Part shown: in pieces, positions 8,248-17,594 of the stretch
How positions within the stretch are numbered: the stretch's first letter is position 1
Layout: each line of letters starts with the position of its first letter
Assembly: GCA_937915885.1 (NCBI GenBank)
Contig: CALGGP010000219.1
Span: 1-19,051 of the forward strand
Source of the DNA: an uncultured Selenomonadales bacterium
GTDB taxonomy: Bacteria > Bacillota > Negativicutes > Selenomonadales > Selenomonadaceae
Length of the DNA: 19,051 nt
Direction of reading: 5' to 3'
Made by a program: the position numbers and the translations under genes
Notes under the pieces: model-generated
The model's database searches: none
What the model was told of the DNA's origin: nothing
Seen by the model: the letters and a program-made list of their open reading frames with translations, nothing else

Positions 8248-8275
8248 CACAATTAATTGATTGTGTGTTTTTTTT
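8248..8275 (+). terminator. hairpin plus T-run between the sugar operon and the RTX gene
   Basis: CACAAT (8248-8253) pairs with ATTGTG (8260-8265) around a six-base loop. Eight T (8268-8275) follow after a TG. It could terminate the upstream sugar operon. It also covers the predicted start of the RTX transcript and ends one base before that gene's ribosome binding site. The stem is short and AT-rich, so efficiency is uncertain. Confidence 0.45.
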
Positions 8276-8292
8276 GGAAGGAGGCTTTACGC

Positions 8293-11200
8293 ATGAAATT
8301 TCGATTCGATCTTCAATCGTTCAACGACATCAGCAATTACGACGACAACACCGTTTTTTCCGGCACCGATTACGCGGACTCCATCCGCAATCTCGGCGAA
8401 AACACCACCGTCTACGGCGACGACGGCAACGACACCATTTATAACTCCTACATCAGCGATTACTCGCTTGTCTACGGTGGGCGCGGCAACGACTCAATTT
8501 TTAACGGCAGCAATTATGTCACCATCAACCCCGGCTTCGACAACGACACCATCACCAACTCAACCGGCGGCGTGATCGGAGTCGTCTATCAGTTCGGCAA
8601 CGGCTACGGAAATAATCTCGTGCAAAATCTCGGCTCCTCCTCGACCGTCAGCATCATCGACGGTTCATCTTGCTCGAGCATGATTTCCGGCTCCGACATG
8701 ATTTTGAACATCGGCTCGTCGACCGTCGTCACTCTTCAAAATGCCGTCGACAAAAATATCGTCATCAGCGGAGCGAACGCCTCATCCGACATCATAAATT
8801 ACAACACTTATTCGGTCGTCGGCGGCACATCCGGCAACGATGCGATTTTGAACCGCGCGGGCGGCGCAACCGTTATGGGCGGCAGCGGAAATGATTCGAT
8901 CTATAACTCGACGAACTCCGATTACACGATAAATAGCGGCTACGGTTATGTGACGATCGATGGCGGCGCGGGCAATGATACCATCGACAGCAACGATCCG
9001 CGCGTGAGCATCAACGGCGGCAGCGGTAACGATTCGATCAATTTCGGAGGTTGGAGCAATGTCACCGTGCGCGGCGGCTCCGGCAACGATACAATTATCG
9101 GAAGCGGCTCAAATGCGGTGATCGAGTATGCAAGCGGCGACGGCAATGATGTGCTCGAAAAATTTGATTCGACCTCGACAATCAGGATCACCGACGGGTC
9201 GGATTATTCGACGCAAACCTCCGGCTCCGATACGATTGTCAGGATCGGCAACGGGCAGCTCCGTCTCGTCGATTACACCGGCACCGTCAACATCGTCGGC
9301 AGCGACACCAATAAAATCATCGACAATTACACGACGAGCATTCTCCTCGACGGCTCGACGAAAGACGACACCATCAGAAATTACGCGGGCGGCGTGACGA
9401 TTCGCGGCGGCACCGGCGACGATTCCATCTACAGCAGCACCGACTCGTCTCACACCGTCAATAACAGTTACGGCTACGTCACCATTGAAGGCGGCACCGG
9501 CGACGACACCATTCACGCTCGGGATCCGCACATTTCGATCAACGGCGGCACCGGTGACGATTCAATTTATGCCACGCACGACTCTTTGACGGTCGACGGC
9601 GGCACCGGCGACGACACGATTTATTTCGAGAGCGGTTGGCATTCGAGCGTATTCGGCGGCACGGGCGATGACGTCATCAATTTTGTCGGCGAGTATTCGC
9701 CTAAGTATTCGACAATCCGCGGCGGCACCGGCGACGACATAATTTATTTCGGAGCCGAAGGCGCATATAACGTGATCGAGTACAGCGCGGGCGAAGGCGA
9801 CGATGTGATCTTCGGCTTGAAAACCACCGACACGATCCGAATTACCGACGGCTCGTCCTACTCGACCATCCGAAATGACGAAGATGTGATCGTTTCGATC
9901 GGCAACGGGCAAATTTACATCGCCGAGTACGACGGCGACGTCAACATTGTCGGCGGCACTCCCTCAATCGACGGCAGCAACGTCATCGAAAACTACGTGA
10001 CCAATACCGTCGTCAGCGGGACAAACGGAGCCGACACCATTGAAAATCATGCGGGCGGCGTGACGATTCGCGGCGGCGACGGCGACGATTCAATTTACAA
10101 CAGCACCTATGCGTCTTACACCGTCAACGGCGCTCACGGTCAGGTGACGATCGACGCGGGCGCGGGCAACGACACCGTTTACGCTTACAACTCTCGCATG
10201 TCGATTTACGGCGGCGCGGGTAACGATTCGATCTACTGCTACAACGACACGATCACAGTCGACGGGGGCGCGGGCGACGATACGATCACTTTCGACAGCG
10301 CTTGGAATTCGAGCCTCAACGGCGGCTCGGGCAATGATCTCATTCAATCCGAAGGAAATAACTCGCCGAAATACTCAACGCTCACCGGCGGTTCCGGCGA
10401 CGATACGATCATTTTCGGCAGCAACAGCGGCTATAATTTGATCGCCTTCAACTCCAACGGCGGCTCGGACGTGATCAACGGCTTGAAAACCACCGACACG
10501 ATCCGAATTACCGATCGATCATCCTACTCGACCGTCCGAAGCGGCAACGATGTGATCCTTTCGATCGGCAACGGGCAAATTCGTATCGCCGACTACAGCG
10601 ACTCGATCAATATAAGCGGAGGCACTCCCGCCGTTGACGAAGGCATCATCGAAAATTATGCGGCGAATACAATTGTCAGCGGCACCGGCGACGACGACAC
10701 CATCAGAAATTATGCAAACGGAGTGACGGTCGATCCCGGCGCGGGCAATGACATCGTCAGCTTGAGCGGCAACGGCGGCTCGGTCGTTCGCATCGGCATC
10801 GGCTACGGAAATGATACCGTTTTGAATTACAGCGACGGCGACTCACTTCAAACGCCTTATTCGTCATACTATCACACCGTCACGAGCGGCAACGATGTCC
10901 TGTTCAGCATTTATAACAGCTCGCTGCTGATCAAGGACGGCGCCGACAAGACGATTCAGTTTGCGGACACGTATCTTATCGGCGGCATCGAAAACAGCAC
11001 CGCAAACACCGTCGTCAACGGCACCGACGAAGACGATCTCATCAATAATTGGTACGGCGAAGGAACGACGATCGAGGCGCGCGACGGCAACGATACCATT
11101 GTCGGCGGCTGGCGCACTTCGTTGTCGGCAATCGACGGCGGCACCGGCAATGATCTCATCTTCATTCAGAGCGGTTATGAAACCGTCGACGGCGGCGCAG

Positions 11201-14200
11201 GCAACGATACGATTTATGCCAACCGTTCTTGGTCGATGAGCGGACGGGTGTTTGTGCTGAAAACGAGCGGCGGCTCCGATGCGGTGATCGGTTACACCTC
11301 CGATGACACAATCCGACTCGTCGGCAGCTCGGATTATTCGACGCAAAGCTCCGGCTCCGATACGATTGTCAGGCTCGGCGACGGCTCGATTCGTCTGGTC
11401 GATTACAGCGGCACCGTCAATATTTTCGACAGCGCCGCCGAGGAAACGCTCATATCCAATTCAAACACCAACACTTTGATCACCGGCTCGAATTACGGCG
11501 ACTCGATCACCAACTCCGGTTCTTACACGACGATCAAGGCGGGCGACGGCGACGATTCCATCAGAAACAATTACGGCTCGTCCTATTCAAACTCCGGCAG
11601 TTGCTCCGCCATCGACGGCGAAGCCGGCAACGACTACATTTTCAATAATATTTATTGCGACGACTCGACGCTGATCGGCGGCAGCGGCGCTGATACGATC
11701 ATAAATTGGGCGTCTCGCACGACGATTTACGGCGGCAGCGGTGCCGATTCGATCTCGAATAATACCTCGAAAGTGCTGATTTACGGCGGCGACGGCGGCG
11801 ATACCATTTACAATTCGACGTACAACGGGAACGCCGATAATACTCTCGTCGGAGGCGCGGGCAATGACGTTATAAGTCTCAGCGGCGGCGCCAACATCAT
11901 TCGATATAATTCCGGCGACGGCGTTGATACGATTTACGGCTACAACTCCAATGAAACGATCGAGATCAACGGCGGCTATTACTCGACCATGCCCGGCAAC
12001 TCGGACGTGATCATCACCGTCGGCAACGGAAGCATGATCGTAAAAAATTACAGCGGCGCGTTGAATATCAAAGGCACTTCCGAGCCGATTGTCGGCGGTC
12101 TCGACATCGACAACAGCACCGCCGACACCGTCATTAACGGCACCGATTACGACGACACGCTCCGAAACAGCGCCTCGAACGTCCGCATGTACGGCGGCGA
12201 CGGCGACGATTATTTTTACAACAACGGCGGCTCCAACATAACCATCAGCGGCGGCAGCGGTCGAAACACCATCGAAAATTCCTACGCGAAATATATTTTG
12301 CTCAACGGCGGCAGTGATGTCGATTCCATTTACGGCAACAACGACTATGCGACGGTCCGCGCGGGCGGCGGCAACGATATAATCATCGGCAATCACTGGC
12401 GCAGCGTGCTCAACGGCGAAGACGGCAATGATCTGATCAGTCTCACAACTTATTGGTACGATACGATCGCCGGGGGCGCGGGCGACGATACCATCATGGC
12501 GGGCGGCTCGGAGCATTCGGTCAACGGCGGCGACGGCAATGATCTGATCTCGCTCGACGGCGGCTCGTTGACTGTACTCGGCGGCGCGGGCAATGATACG
12601 ATTTACGGCAGCAGCGAAGAAAATCATCTCTACCAATATCGCAGCGGCGACGGCAACGATATAATTTTCGGCGTCAATGCCAACGACACTGTTACAATCA
12701 CCGGCGCCGATTACACCGCCTCAACCGTCGGATCGAGCGTCGTCCTCAACATTTCCGACGGCACTTCGCTCACTCTCGACGGAGCCGCAGGCAAAAACAT
12801 CAACGTCAACGGCAATTCGATTATCCCCGAGCCCGAGCCCGAAACCGATACAACGGTCGGCACCGTCACTCAACAGGACGTCATTCGGAAATTCATGGAG
12901 TCTCTCGATCGGGCGAATACTTCTTCGGCGGTGACGATGCTCAACGACGCCATTGCTTATGCCTCCGATTATCAGTACACCACCATTCAACAGGTGATCG
13001 ATGCGATGATCAGCGATTGCCGCTCGTATAACAACTCCGACGGCGACAACGGCTGGCGCTACTTCCTCCGCGACAAGTGCGGGATCGATTTGACCAACGG
13101 CGACACCGGAGCGCTCACCGGAGCCGAAACCGGCGGCTCGAGTTATGAAAAGGGCGCCTCGTCGGTCGTGCGCGAAAGCGGCTCTCTCGATACCAACTTC
13201 AGCGCCAACTCCTTTACTCTCGACGGTTACGGTCTCACATTCGAGCTCGGCAGATTAAACAATTACAGCCAACCGGTTACGATGGACTTCAGCGATCTTT
13301 CGCCCGCTCAAAAATATATTTGGCAGGGACTTCATTCTTGGTGGGCGCAATCGGCGCTCGACCTCATCATCGATTCTTACGGCGAAAATTACGGCTTCGG
13401 CTACGGCTCGTCGGCGACCACCAACAAAATTTATTTCGGCTTCACCAACACCAACGACGGCAATCTCGGCACGACGTGGCAGACGTGGTCGGTCGACTAC
13501 AATCAAAATCCGATCGACGGCACAACAAAAAATCTGTCGATGGCGCTCAACATGAAGGCGTTCGGCAATCTCGTTTACGGCAACGAAGACGGCAAGCGTA
13601 ACGGCGAAACGAAATATTACACCGACCGCGTTCTCGCCCACGAATTTACTCACGCCGTCATGGACGCCAACATCAGCTATCACTTCAACCTTCCGCAATT
13701 CATTCAGGACGGCATGTGCGAGCTCACGCACGGTTGCGACGACGATCGAGACCGGGAAATTGCCGCTCTTGCGCGCGATCCGTCCAGCCTTCAGAGGGCG
13801 CTCTCTTATGTCGACTCGTATGATGCCTACGCCGGCGGTTTCATGTTCTTGAGATATTTCGCAAAGCAGGCGTCGACTTCGAGCGCGTCATCGAATAATC
13901 TGTCAAGCGTCATGCAATTGAACAGTTACTCCGACGCAAGCTCGATGCCGCGCGGAATTACCGTCAATGGCTCGACGTTGACTGCCGCGACCAGTTTCGA
14001 GGACGATCTGATCGATCTGTCGGAGTATACGGCGAAGATCACACGCGTCGACATCACTCGGCTCGAAAAGGGGATCACGGTGTTCGGCGTCTCGACGAAC
14101 GATTATATTTCGGGCGGCGCCGGCGACGACAATCTCTACGGCTCGGCGGGCAACGATACGCTTTTCGGCGGCGACGGTTATGATACGCTCTTCGGCGGCT

Positions 14201-15252
14201 CGGGCAATGATGTGCTCTTCGGCGACGACGGCAATGATTCTCTGCTCGGCGGCATCGGCAGCAATACTTTGACGGGCGGCGCGGGCAATGACGTGTTCGT
14301 GCACGGCGGCGGCGACGATGTGTTGACGGATTACGAGATCGGCACCGATCGGATCAAGATTGCAAGCGGCTCGATCACCGGCGCGTCGGTCGACGGCGAT
14401 GATTTGATCTTCTACACAACCGAAGGCTCGATCATCGTCCGCGACGGCGCCGAAAAGAATATCACGGTGATTGACTACGTCGGCAACGAGACGACTCAAG
14501 TTTTCGGCGGGGAGGACGTCAACGGCTATAACTGGTCGACGTTTGACGGGCTCGCGCTCAATCGCGGCAAAACCAAGTTGATCGTCGACGAGCCGTTCAG
14601 CGGGATGATCGATGCCAATAATATTTCGTCGAAGCTCAAACAGATTGACGCGTCGAGAACCGACGGCGCGGTCGAGCTGATCGGCAATGCCGGTAAAAAT
14701 GTGCTGAAGGCGGGCACGGGCGGCTCGACACTCAACGGCGGCGGCGGAGCCGATAAACTTTACGGCGGCTCGGGCTCCGATCTGTTCGTGTTCGACGGTT
14801 CGGGGAAGGATAAAGTTTATAATTACGGTGAGGGCGATCGGATCATTCTCACGGCTCCGATCGATAAAGTCAAGGTTAGCGGCAAGAAAGTGACGTTGAC
14901 GGTCGGCAACGGGTCTTTGATGATCGATAAAATTGTCGGCAATGAACTGACGATCACGGATGCGGACGGTCGGACGAACACCTATCGTTTCGACAAGACG
15001 CATAAGACGTTGGAGACGGCGTTGCTTGGCGGCAGTGCTCAGTTGGCGTCGACGGACGATTATTGGTTCCTTGATGAATCGGTCGACGAGTTGAGCGAAA
15101 TCGTTTCGACAAGCGCGGCGCTCGACCTCGATGAAAAATATGATCCGAGTGCATTGATGAGTAACGAATTGTCTGATATAATGTTGTCGACAAAACATTT
15201 GAAAGGAGCATCTGTATGTTGCACACTCTCAAGAACGACGTCCTCAAAATAA
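8293..15252 (+). CDS. giant RTX-type beta-roll protein with an internal HEFTH metalloprotease-like domain
   Basis: This 2319-residue protein is predicted to be secreted. The ATG at 8293 follows GGAAGGAGG (8276-8284). An in-frame TTG at 8257 would place that site inside the gene. The N-terminus (MKFRFDLQSF) has no Sec signal. Residues 1-1511 are tandem modules of GGxGNDxI repeats, each module closing with a beta-rich VGNGQxRxxDY-like segment. PEPEPE at 1512-1517 is a linker. Residues 1520-1900 form a globular region with HEFTH at 1783-1787 and QDGMCE at 1805-1810, a zinc-protease-like arrangement. Residues 1940-2015 are canonical nonapeptide RTX repeats. RTX proteins bind calcium and normally leave by type I secretion with a C-terminal signal, and the acidic tail after YWFLDE may serve this. 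No HlyB/HlyD/TolC genes are present. Adhesin, S-layer-like protein or protease are all possible. The 3' end overlaps the next gene. Confidence 0.88.
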   Translation: MKFRFDLQSFNDISNYDDNTVFSGTDYADSIRNLGENTTVYGDDGNDTIYNSYISDYSLVYGGRGNDSIFNGSNYVTINPGFDNDTITNSTGGVIGVVYQFGNGYGNNLVQNLGSSSTVSIIDGSSCSSMISGSDMILNIGSSTVVTLQNAVDKNIVISGANASSDIINYNTYSVVGGTSGNDAILNRAGGATVMGGSGNDSIYNSTNSDYTINSGYGYVTIDGGAGNDTIDSNDPRVSINGGSGNDSINFGGWSNVTVRGGSGNDTIIGSGSNAVIEYASGDGNDVLEKFDSTSTIRITDGSDYSTQTSGSDTIVRIGNGQLRLVDYTGTVNIVGSDTNKIIDNYTTSILLDGSTKDDTIRNYAGGVTIRGGTGDDSIYSSTDSSHTVNNSYGYVTIEGGTGDDTIHARDPHISINGGTGDDSIYATHDSLTVDGGTGDDTIYFESGWHSSVFGGTGDDVINFVGEYSPKYSTIRGGTGDDIIYFGAEGAYNVIEYSAGEGDDVIFGLKTTDTIRITDGSSYSTIRNDEDVIVSIGNGQIYIAEYDGDVNIVGGTPSIDGSNVIENYVTNTVVSGTNGADTIENHAGGVTIRGGDGDDSIYNSTYASYTVNGAHGQVTIDAGAGNDTVYAYNSRMSIYGGAGNDSIYCYNDTITVDGGAGDDTITFDSAWNSSLNGGSGNDLIQSEGNNSPKYSTLTGGSGDDTIIFGSNSGYNLIAFNSNGGSDVINGLKTTDTIRITDRSSYSTVRSGNDVILSIGNGQIRIADYSDSINISGGTPAVDEGIIENYAANTIVSGTGDDDTIRNYANGVTVDPGAGNDIVSLSGNGGSVVRIGIGYGNDTVLNYSDGDSLQTPYSSYYHTVTSGNDVLFSIYNSSLLIKDGADKTIQFADTYLIGGIENSTANTVVNGTDEDDLINNWYGEGTTIEARDGNDTIVGGWRTSLSAIDGGTGNDLIFIQSGYETVDGGAGNDTIYANRSWSMSGRVFVLKTSGGSDAVIGYTSDDTIRLVGSSDYSTQSSGSDTIVRLGDGSIRLVDYSGTVNIFDSAAEETLISNSNTNTLITGSNYGDSITNSGSYTTIKAGDGDDSIRNNYGSSYSNSGSCSAIDGEAGNDYIFNNIYCDDSTLIGGSGADTIINWASRTTIYGGSGADSISNNTSKVLIYGGDGGDTIYNSTYNGNADNTLVGGAGNDVISLSGGANIIRYNSGDGVDTIYGYNSNETIEINGGYYSTMPGNSDVIITVGNGSMIVKNYSGALNIKGTSEPIVGGLDIDNSTADTVINGTDYDDTLRNSASNVRMYGGDGDDYFYNNGGSNITISGGSGRNTIENSYAKYILLNGGSDVDSIYGNNDYATVRAGGGNDIIIGNHWRSVLNGEDGNDLISLTTYWYDTIAGGAGDDTIMAGGSEHSVNGGDGNDLISLDGGSLTVLGGAGNDTIYGSSEENHLYQYRSGDGNDIIFGVNANDTVTITGADYTASTVGSSVVLNISDGTSLTLDGAAGKNINVNGNSIIPEPEPETDTTVGTVTQQDVIRKFMESLDRANTSSAVTMLNDAIAYASDYQYTTIQQVIDAMISDCRSYNNSDGDNGWRYFLRDKCGIDLTNGDTGALTGAETGGSSYEKGASSVVRESGSLDTNFSANSFTLDGYGLTFELGRLNNYSQPVTMDFSDLSPAQKYIWQGLHSWWAQSALDLIIDSYGENYGFGYGSSATTNKIYFGFTNTNDGNLGTTWQTWSVDYNQNPIDGTTKNLSMALNMKAFGNLVYGNEDGKRNGETKYYTDRVLAHEFTHAVMDANISYHFNLPQFIQDGMCELTHGCDDDRDREIAALARDPSSLQRALSYVDSYDAYAGGFMFLRYFAKQASTSSASSNNLSSVMQLNSYSDASSMPRGITVNGSTLTAATSFEDDLIDLSEYTAKITRVDITRLEKGITVFGVSTNDYISGGAGDDNLYGSAGNDTLFGGDGYDTLFGGSGNDVLFGDDGNDSLLGGIGSNTLTGGAGNDVFVHGGGDDVLTDYEIGTDRIKIASGSITGASVDGDDLIFYTTEGSIIVRDGAEKNITVIDYVGNETTQVFGGEDVNGYNWSTFDGLALNRGKTKLIVDEPFSGMIDANNISSKLKQIDASRTDGAVELIGNAGKNVLKAGTGGSTLNGGGGADKLYGGSGSDLFVFDGSGKDKVYNYGEGDRIILTAPIDKVKVSGKKVTLTVGNGSLMIDKIVGNELTITDADGRTNTYRFDKTHKTLETALLGGSAQLASTDDYWFLDESVDELSEIVSTSAALDLDEKYDPSALMSNELSDIMLSTKHLKGASVCCTLSRTTSSK
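9301..10623 (+). repeat. two nearly equal tandem modules (about 220 residues each) within the RTX gene
   Basis: Module 9301-9957 and module 9958-10623 have the same architecture. In both, successive GGxGxD repeats are spaced 28, 18, 18, 19 and 22 residues apart, followed by the segment GLKTTDTIRITD and a closing IGNGQI motif. The DNA is identical over 35 bp (9814-9848 and 10480-10514, offset 666), which points to recent duplication or recombination. A diverged module precedes them, with its closing segment from 9118, and further ones follow near 11248, 11896 and 12630. Confidence 0.85.
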
Positions 15253-16100
15253 GCGTCGACGATCACGGCGCCGAGCTCAAATCGATCACCGGCATCTCCG
15301 ACGGCACCGAGTACCTCTTCAACGCCGATCCCACCTGGTGGAAGTACTCTTCGCCCGTTCTGTTTCCGATCGTCGGCAAGCTCGTCGGCAATAAGTATCG
15401 CGTCGATGGCAAGGAATATGAGCTGCCCGGGCACGGCTTCGGGCGCATCTCCGATTACGAGTGCATTCGCGAGACCGAAGACGAAGTCGTTTTCGCCCTC
15501 GACTGGTCGGAGAAAACTCTCGCCGTTTACCCGTTCAAGTTCCGCCTCGAGATCGCTTACGTCCTGCTCAAAAATCAAGTCAAAGTCATGTGGACGGTCA
15601 AGAATGTCGACGACAAAATCATGTATTTTTCGATCGGCGCGCATCCCGCGATTCGTTGTCCGATCGTCGATGGCGAATCTTTTGATGATTGCTTCCTCGA
15701 GTTCAACGTCGCCGAAAATTCCGCGCGGATTCCGCTCGATCCGTCGGGTCCGCTCACTCACGACCGCATCCCGACCATCGACGGCAAGATTTTGAAACTC
15801 AACTACGAGCTGTTCAAAGGCGACGCGCTTGTGTTCGACGATCTCAAATCCGACGAAATTTCGATCCGCTCGAGAAAAAGTCCGAAGTCCGTCACGCTCC
15901 GCGCCAAGGGCTTCCCCTTCTGGGGCATTTGGACGCCCGATAAAGGCGGCGCTCCGTTCCTTTGCATTGAGCCGTGGCATGGTCACGCCGACTTCATTGA
16001 CTTCAAAGGCGAGCTCAAGGATAAGGACGGCATTCGTGCGCTCGACCCCGACGAGACTTTCAACGCCGGCTATTCGTTCATCATCAAAGAACATGTCTGA
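15216..16100 (+). CDS. aldose 1-epimerase family protein (GalM/LacX-like)
   Basis: This is a 294-residue mutarotase-family enzyme that interconverts the alpha and beta anomers of a free or phosphorylated hexose in the cytosol. The likely catalytic residues are H73 (LPGHGFGR), H143 (IGAHPAIR) and E252 (CIEPWHG), matching the His/His/Glu set of the family. The segment is closer to the LacX/YeaD-like branch than to classical GalM (inference). The ATG at 15216 has AAAGGAG at 15202-15208. The gene starts 37 bp before the stop of the RTX gene in a different frame, so translation may be coupled. The 12-bp gap to the following ABC gene suggests co-transcription with it. The physiological sugar is unknown. 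Confidence 0.9.
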   Translation: MLHTLKNDVLKISVDDHGAELKSITGISDGTEYLFNADPTWWKYSSPVLFPIVGKLVGNKYRVDGKEYELPGHGFGRISDYECIRETEDEVVFALDWSEKTLAVYPFKFRLEIAYVLLKNQVKVMWTVKNVDDKIMYFSIGAHPAIRCPIVDGESFDDCFLEFNVAENSARIPLDPSGPLTHDRIPTIDGKILKLNYELFKGDALVFDDLKSDEISIRSRKSPKSVTLRAKGFPFWGIWTPDKGGAPFLCIEPWHGHADFIDFKGELKDKDGIRALDPDETFNAGYSFIIKEHV

Positions 16101-16112
16101 AGCGTCGGTAGG

Positions 16113-17594
16113 GTGATTAAAAAATTTTTTTGGGAGCATGCCTCGTTCCTCGCGTCGATCGCCGCTGTCGAGTTGGCGCGGGGAATTTTTATTGTCGTCG
16201 CCGCGCTCCTGTTCACCGATCTGATTGTCGCCGCCGACCGTTCGATCATAATTTTCTTGTTCGGAGCGCTCCTCATAAAAATTTTCATCGACAATCGACG
16301 GGAAAAATTTTTTCAACGGTTGGCGTCGACCGTCCGAACATCGATCCGAAAAAAAATACACGCCGCCGCCTTCGATCACAATCAAAAAAAAATCGCCAAC
16401 GGCGAATTATTGACGCTGATCTTCGACGTGACGACGAGCATCGATCAATTCATCGTCGGAGTGCTGCCGACAATCTCATCGATAATAATTTTGACGCCGC
16501 TGATTTTGATTGTCGCCGCCGCCGTCGATCCGATCTCCGCGCTGATTTTTTTGATCACACTTCCGATTGCGCCCTTCCTCTTATATCTGATCGGACGGGC
16601 AATCGGCGATCGAAATTCAAAAGCCCAAGCGCTGTTGATAAAACTCAACGCCGACTTCGACGAATTGATCCGCGCGGTGCCAAAACTGAAAATGTTCCGT
16701 CAAACCGCGCCCGCCATCGAACGCCTTCAATCGACATCGGAAAAATCGGCGGCGGCAATCCTCGACGTGTTGAGGCTCGCATTCATCTCCGCCTTCGCGC
16801 TCGAATTGATCACCACCCTTGCGATCGCGCTCGTCGCCGTCACGTGCGGGCTTCGCTTGACGGCGGGAGCGATCGAATTTCGAGCCGCATTTTTTATTCT
16901 GATGTTGGCGCCCGAATTTTTTGCGCCGATCCGACGATTGGGGGCGGCGTTTCATTCCTTCGTCGACGCCCGTCAATCCTTCGACCGCTTGAAACCTTTC
17001 CTCACCGTCGAAAAAATTCCGCGCGGAGCCGTCGAAAAAACGCGCATCCCTCCGTCGCTCACCTTACAAAATATCTCCTTTACATATCCCGATAAGTTGT
17101 CGCCGACGCTCGCGGGCATAAATCTTTCGATCGACGCGGGTAAAATCACCGTCATCACCGGCGAAAGCGGCTCGGGTAAATCGACGCTCCTGAAATTGAT
17201 CGCGGGGCTCAACCGTCCGACCGTCGGCGAAATTTTTATAAATGATCTGCCGATGTCGAAAATCGATCGTCAATCGCTCGTCGAAAAAATTGCCTACGTC
17301 CCTCAACAGCCGCATCACTTTCGCACGCCCGTCGACGGCATTCTCAATGGCGAAACTCATAACCTGAGCCGCGGTCAATTACAACGGCTCGGTTTATCGA
17401 GAGCACTTTCAAAAATTGAGCGCGGCGCATCGATCATCGTGCTCGACGAGCCGACGGCGGGGCTCGACATCGACACCGAAAAAATTATCATCGCGGAAAT
17501 AAAAAAAGCCGGTCGCCGACGCACGATTGTGATTGCCGCGCATCGACCGGCTGTCATCGGCATCGCCGACAGAGTTATCGATTTGGATCGCTAG
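16113..17594 (+). CDS. CydD-like ABC exporter half (fused permease and ATPase)
   Basis: An N-terminal six-helix membrane domain (about residues 10-300) is fused to an ATPase domain. The segment LMLAPEFFAPIRRLGAAFHS is characteristic of CydD, half of the CydDC exporter of glutathione and cysteine needed for cytochrome bd assembly. Walker A is GESGSGKST (350-358), the signature is LSRGQ (418-422, Arg instead of Gly), Walker B ends VLDE (443-446), and the H-loop is AAHRP. The length is 493 residues, shorter than the usual 550 or more. The start is GTG at 16113. The ribosome binding site is weak (GGTAGGG runs into the start), so initiation may depend on coupling to the upstream gene 12 bp away. 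No cydC or cydAB is adjacent. It could be a homodimeric exporter of another substrate. The gene's last 51 codons are duplicated downstream. Confidence 0.8.
   Translation: MIKKFFWEHASFLASIAAVELARGIFIVVAALLFTDLIVAADRSIIIFLFGALLIKIFIDNRREKFFQRLASTVRTSIRKKIHAAAFDHNQKKIANGELLTLIFDVTTSIDQFIVGVLPTISSIIILTPLILIVAAAVDPISALIFLITLPIAPFLLYLIGRAIGDRNSKAQALLIKLNADFDELIRAVPKLKMFRQTAPAIERLQSTSEKSAAAILDVLRLAFISAFALELITTLAIALVAVTCGLRLTAGAIEFRAAFFILMLAPEFFAPIRRLGAAFHSFVDARQSFDRLKPFLTVEKIPRGAVEKTRIPPSLTLQNISFTYPDKLSPTLAGINLSIDAGKITVITGESGSGKSTLLKLIAGLNRPTVGEIFINDLPMSKIDRQSLVEKIAYVPQQPHHFRTPVDGILNGETHNLSRGQLQRLGLSRALSKIERGASIIVLDEPTAGLDIDTEKIIIAEIKKAGRRRTIVIAAHRPAVIGIADRVIDLDR
17501..17552 (-). terminator. minus-strand terminator, copy A, inside the cydD-like coding sequence
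   Basis: On the - strand AGCCGGTCG (17552-17544) pairs with CGACCGGCT (17515-17507) and is followed by seven T, counting one in the stem. The loop can extend the stem with wobble pairs. This is the duplicated twin of the terminator at 17697-17748. It lies within the last 30 or so codons of the intact cydD-like gene. Confidence 0.6.

Noticed and set aside
11587..15198. Long minus-strand open frames opposite the RTX gene (for example 11587-12636 and 13903-15198)
   Set aside because: Their Val/Ala/Arg-rich repeats mirror the GGxGND codons on the other strand. The RTX frame explains the sequence.
15060..16385. 441-residue minus-strand frame opposite the epimerase gene
   Set aside because: The plus-strand epimerase has its catalytic residues and a ribosome binding site. 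The opposite frame has no recognisable domain.
16113..17594. The ABC gene as the type I exporter of the RTX protein
   Set aside because: Its membrane domain is of the CydD type, it lacks the features of HlyB-type exporters, and no membrane fusion protein or outer membrane channel gene is nearby.
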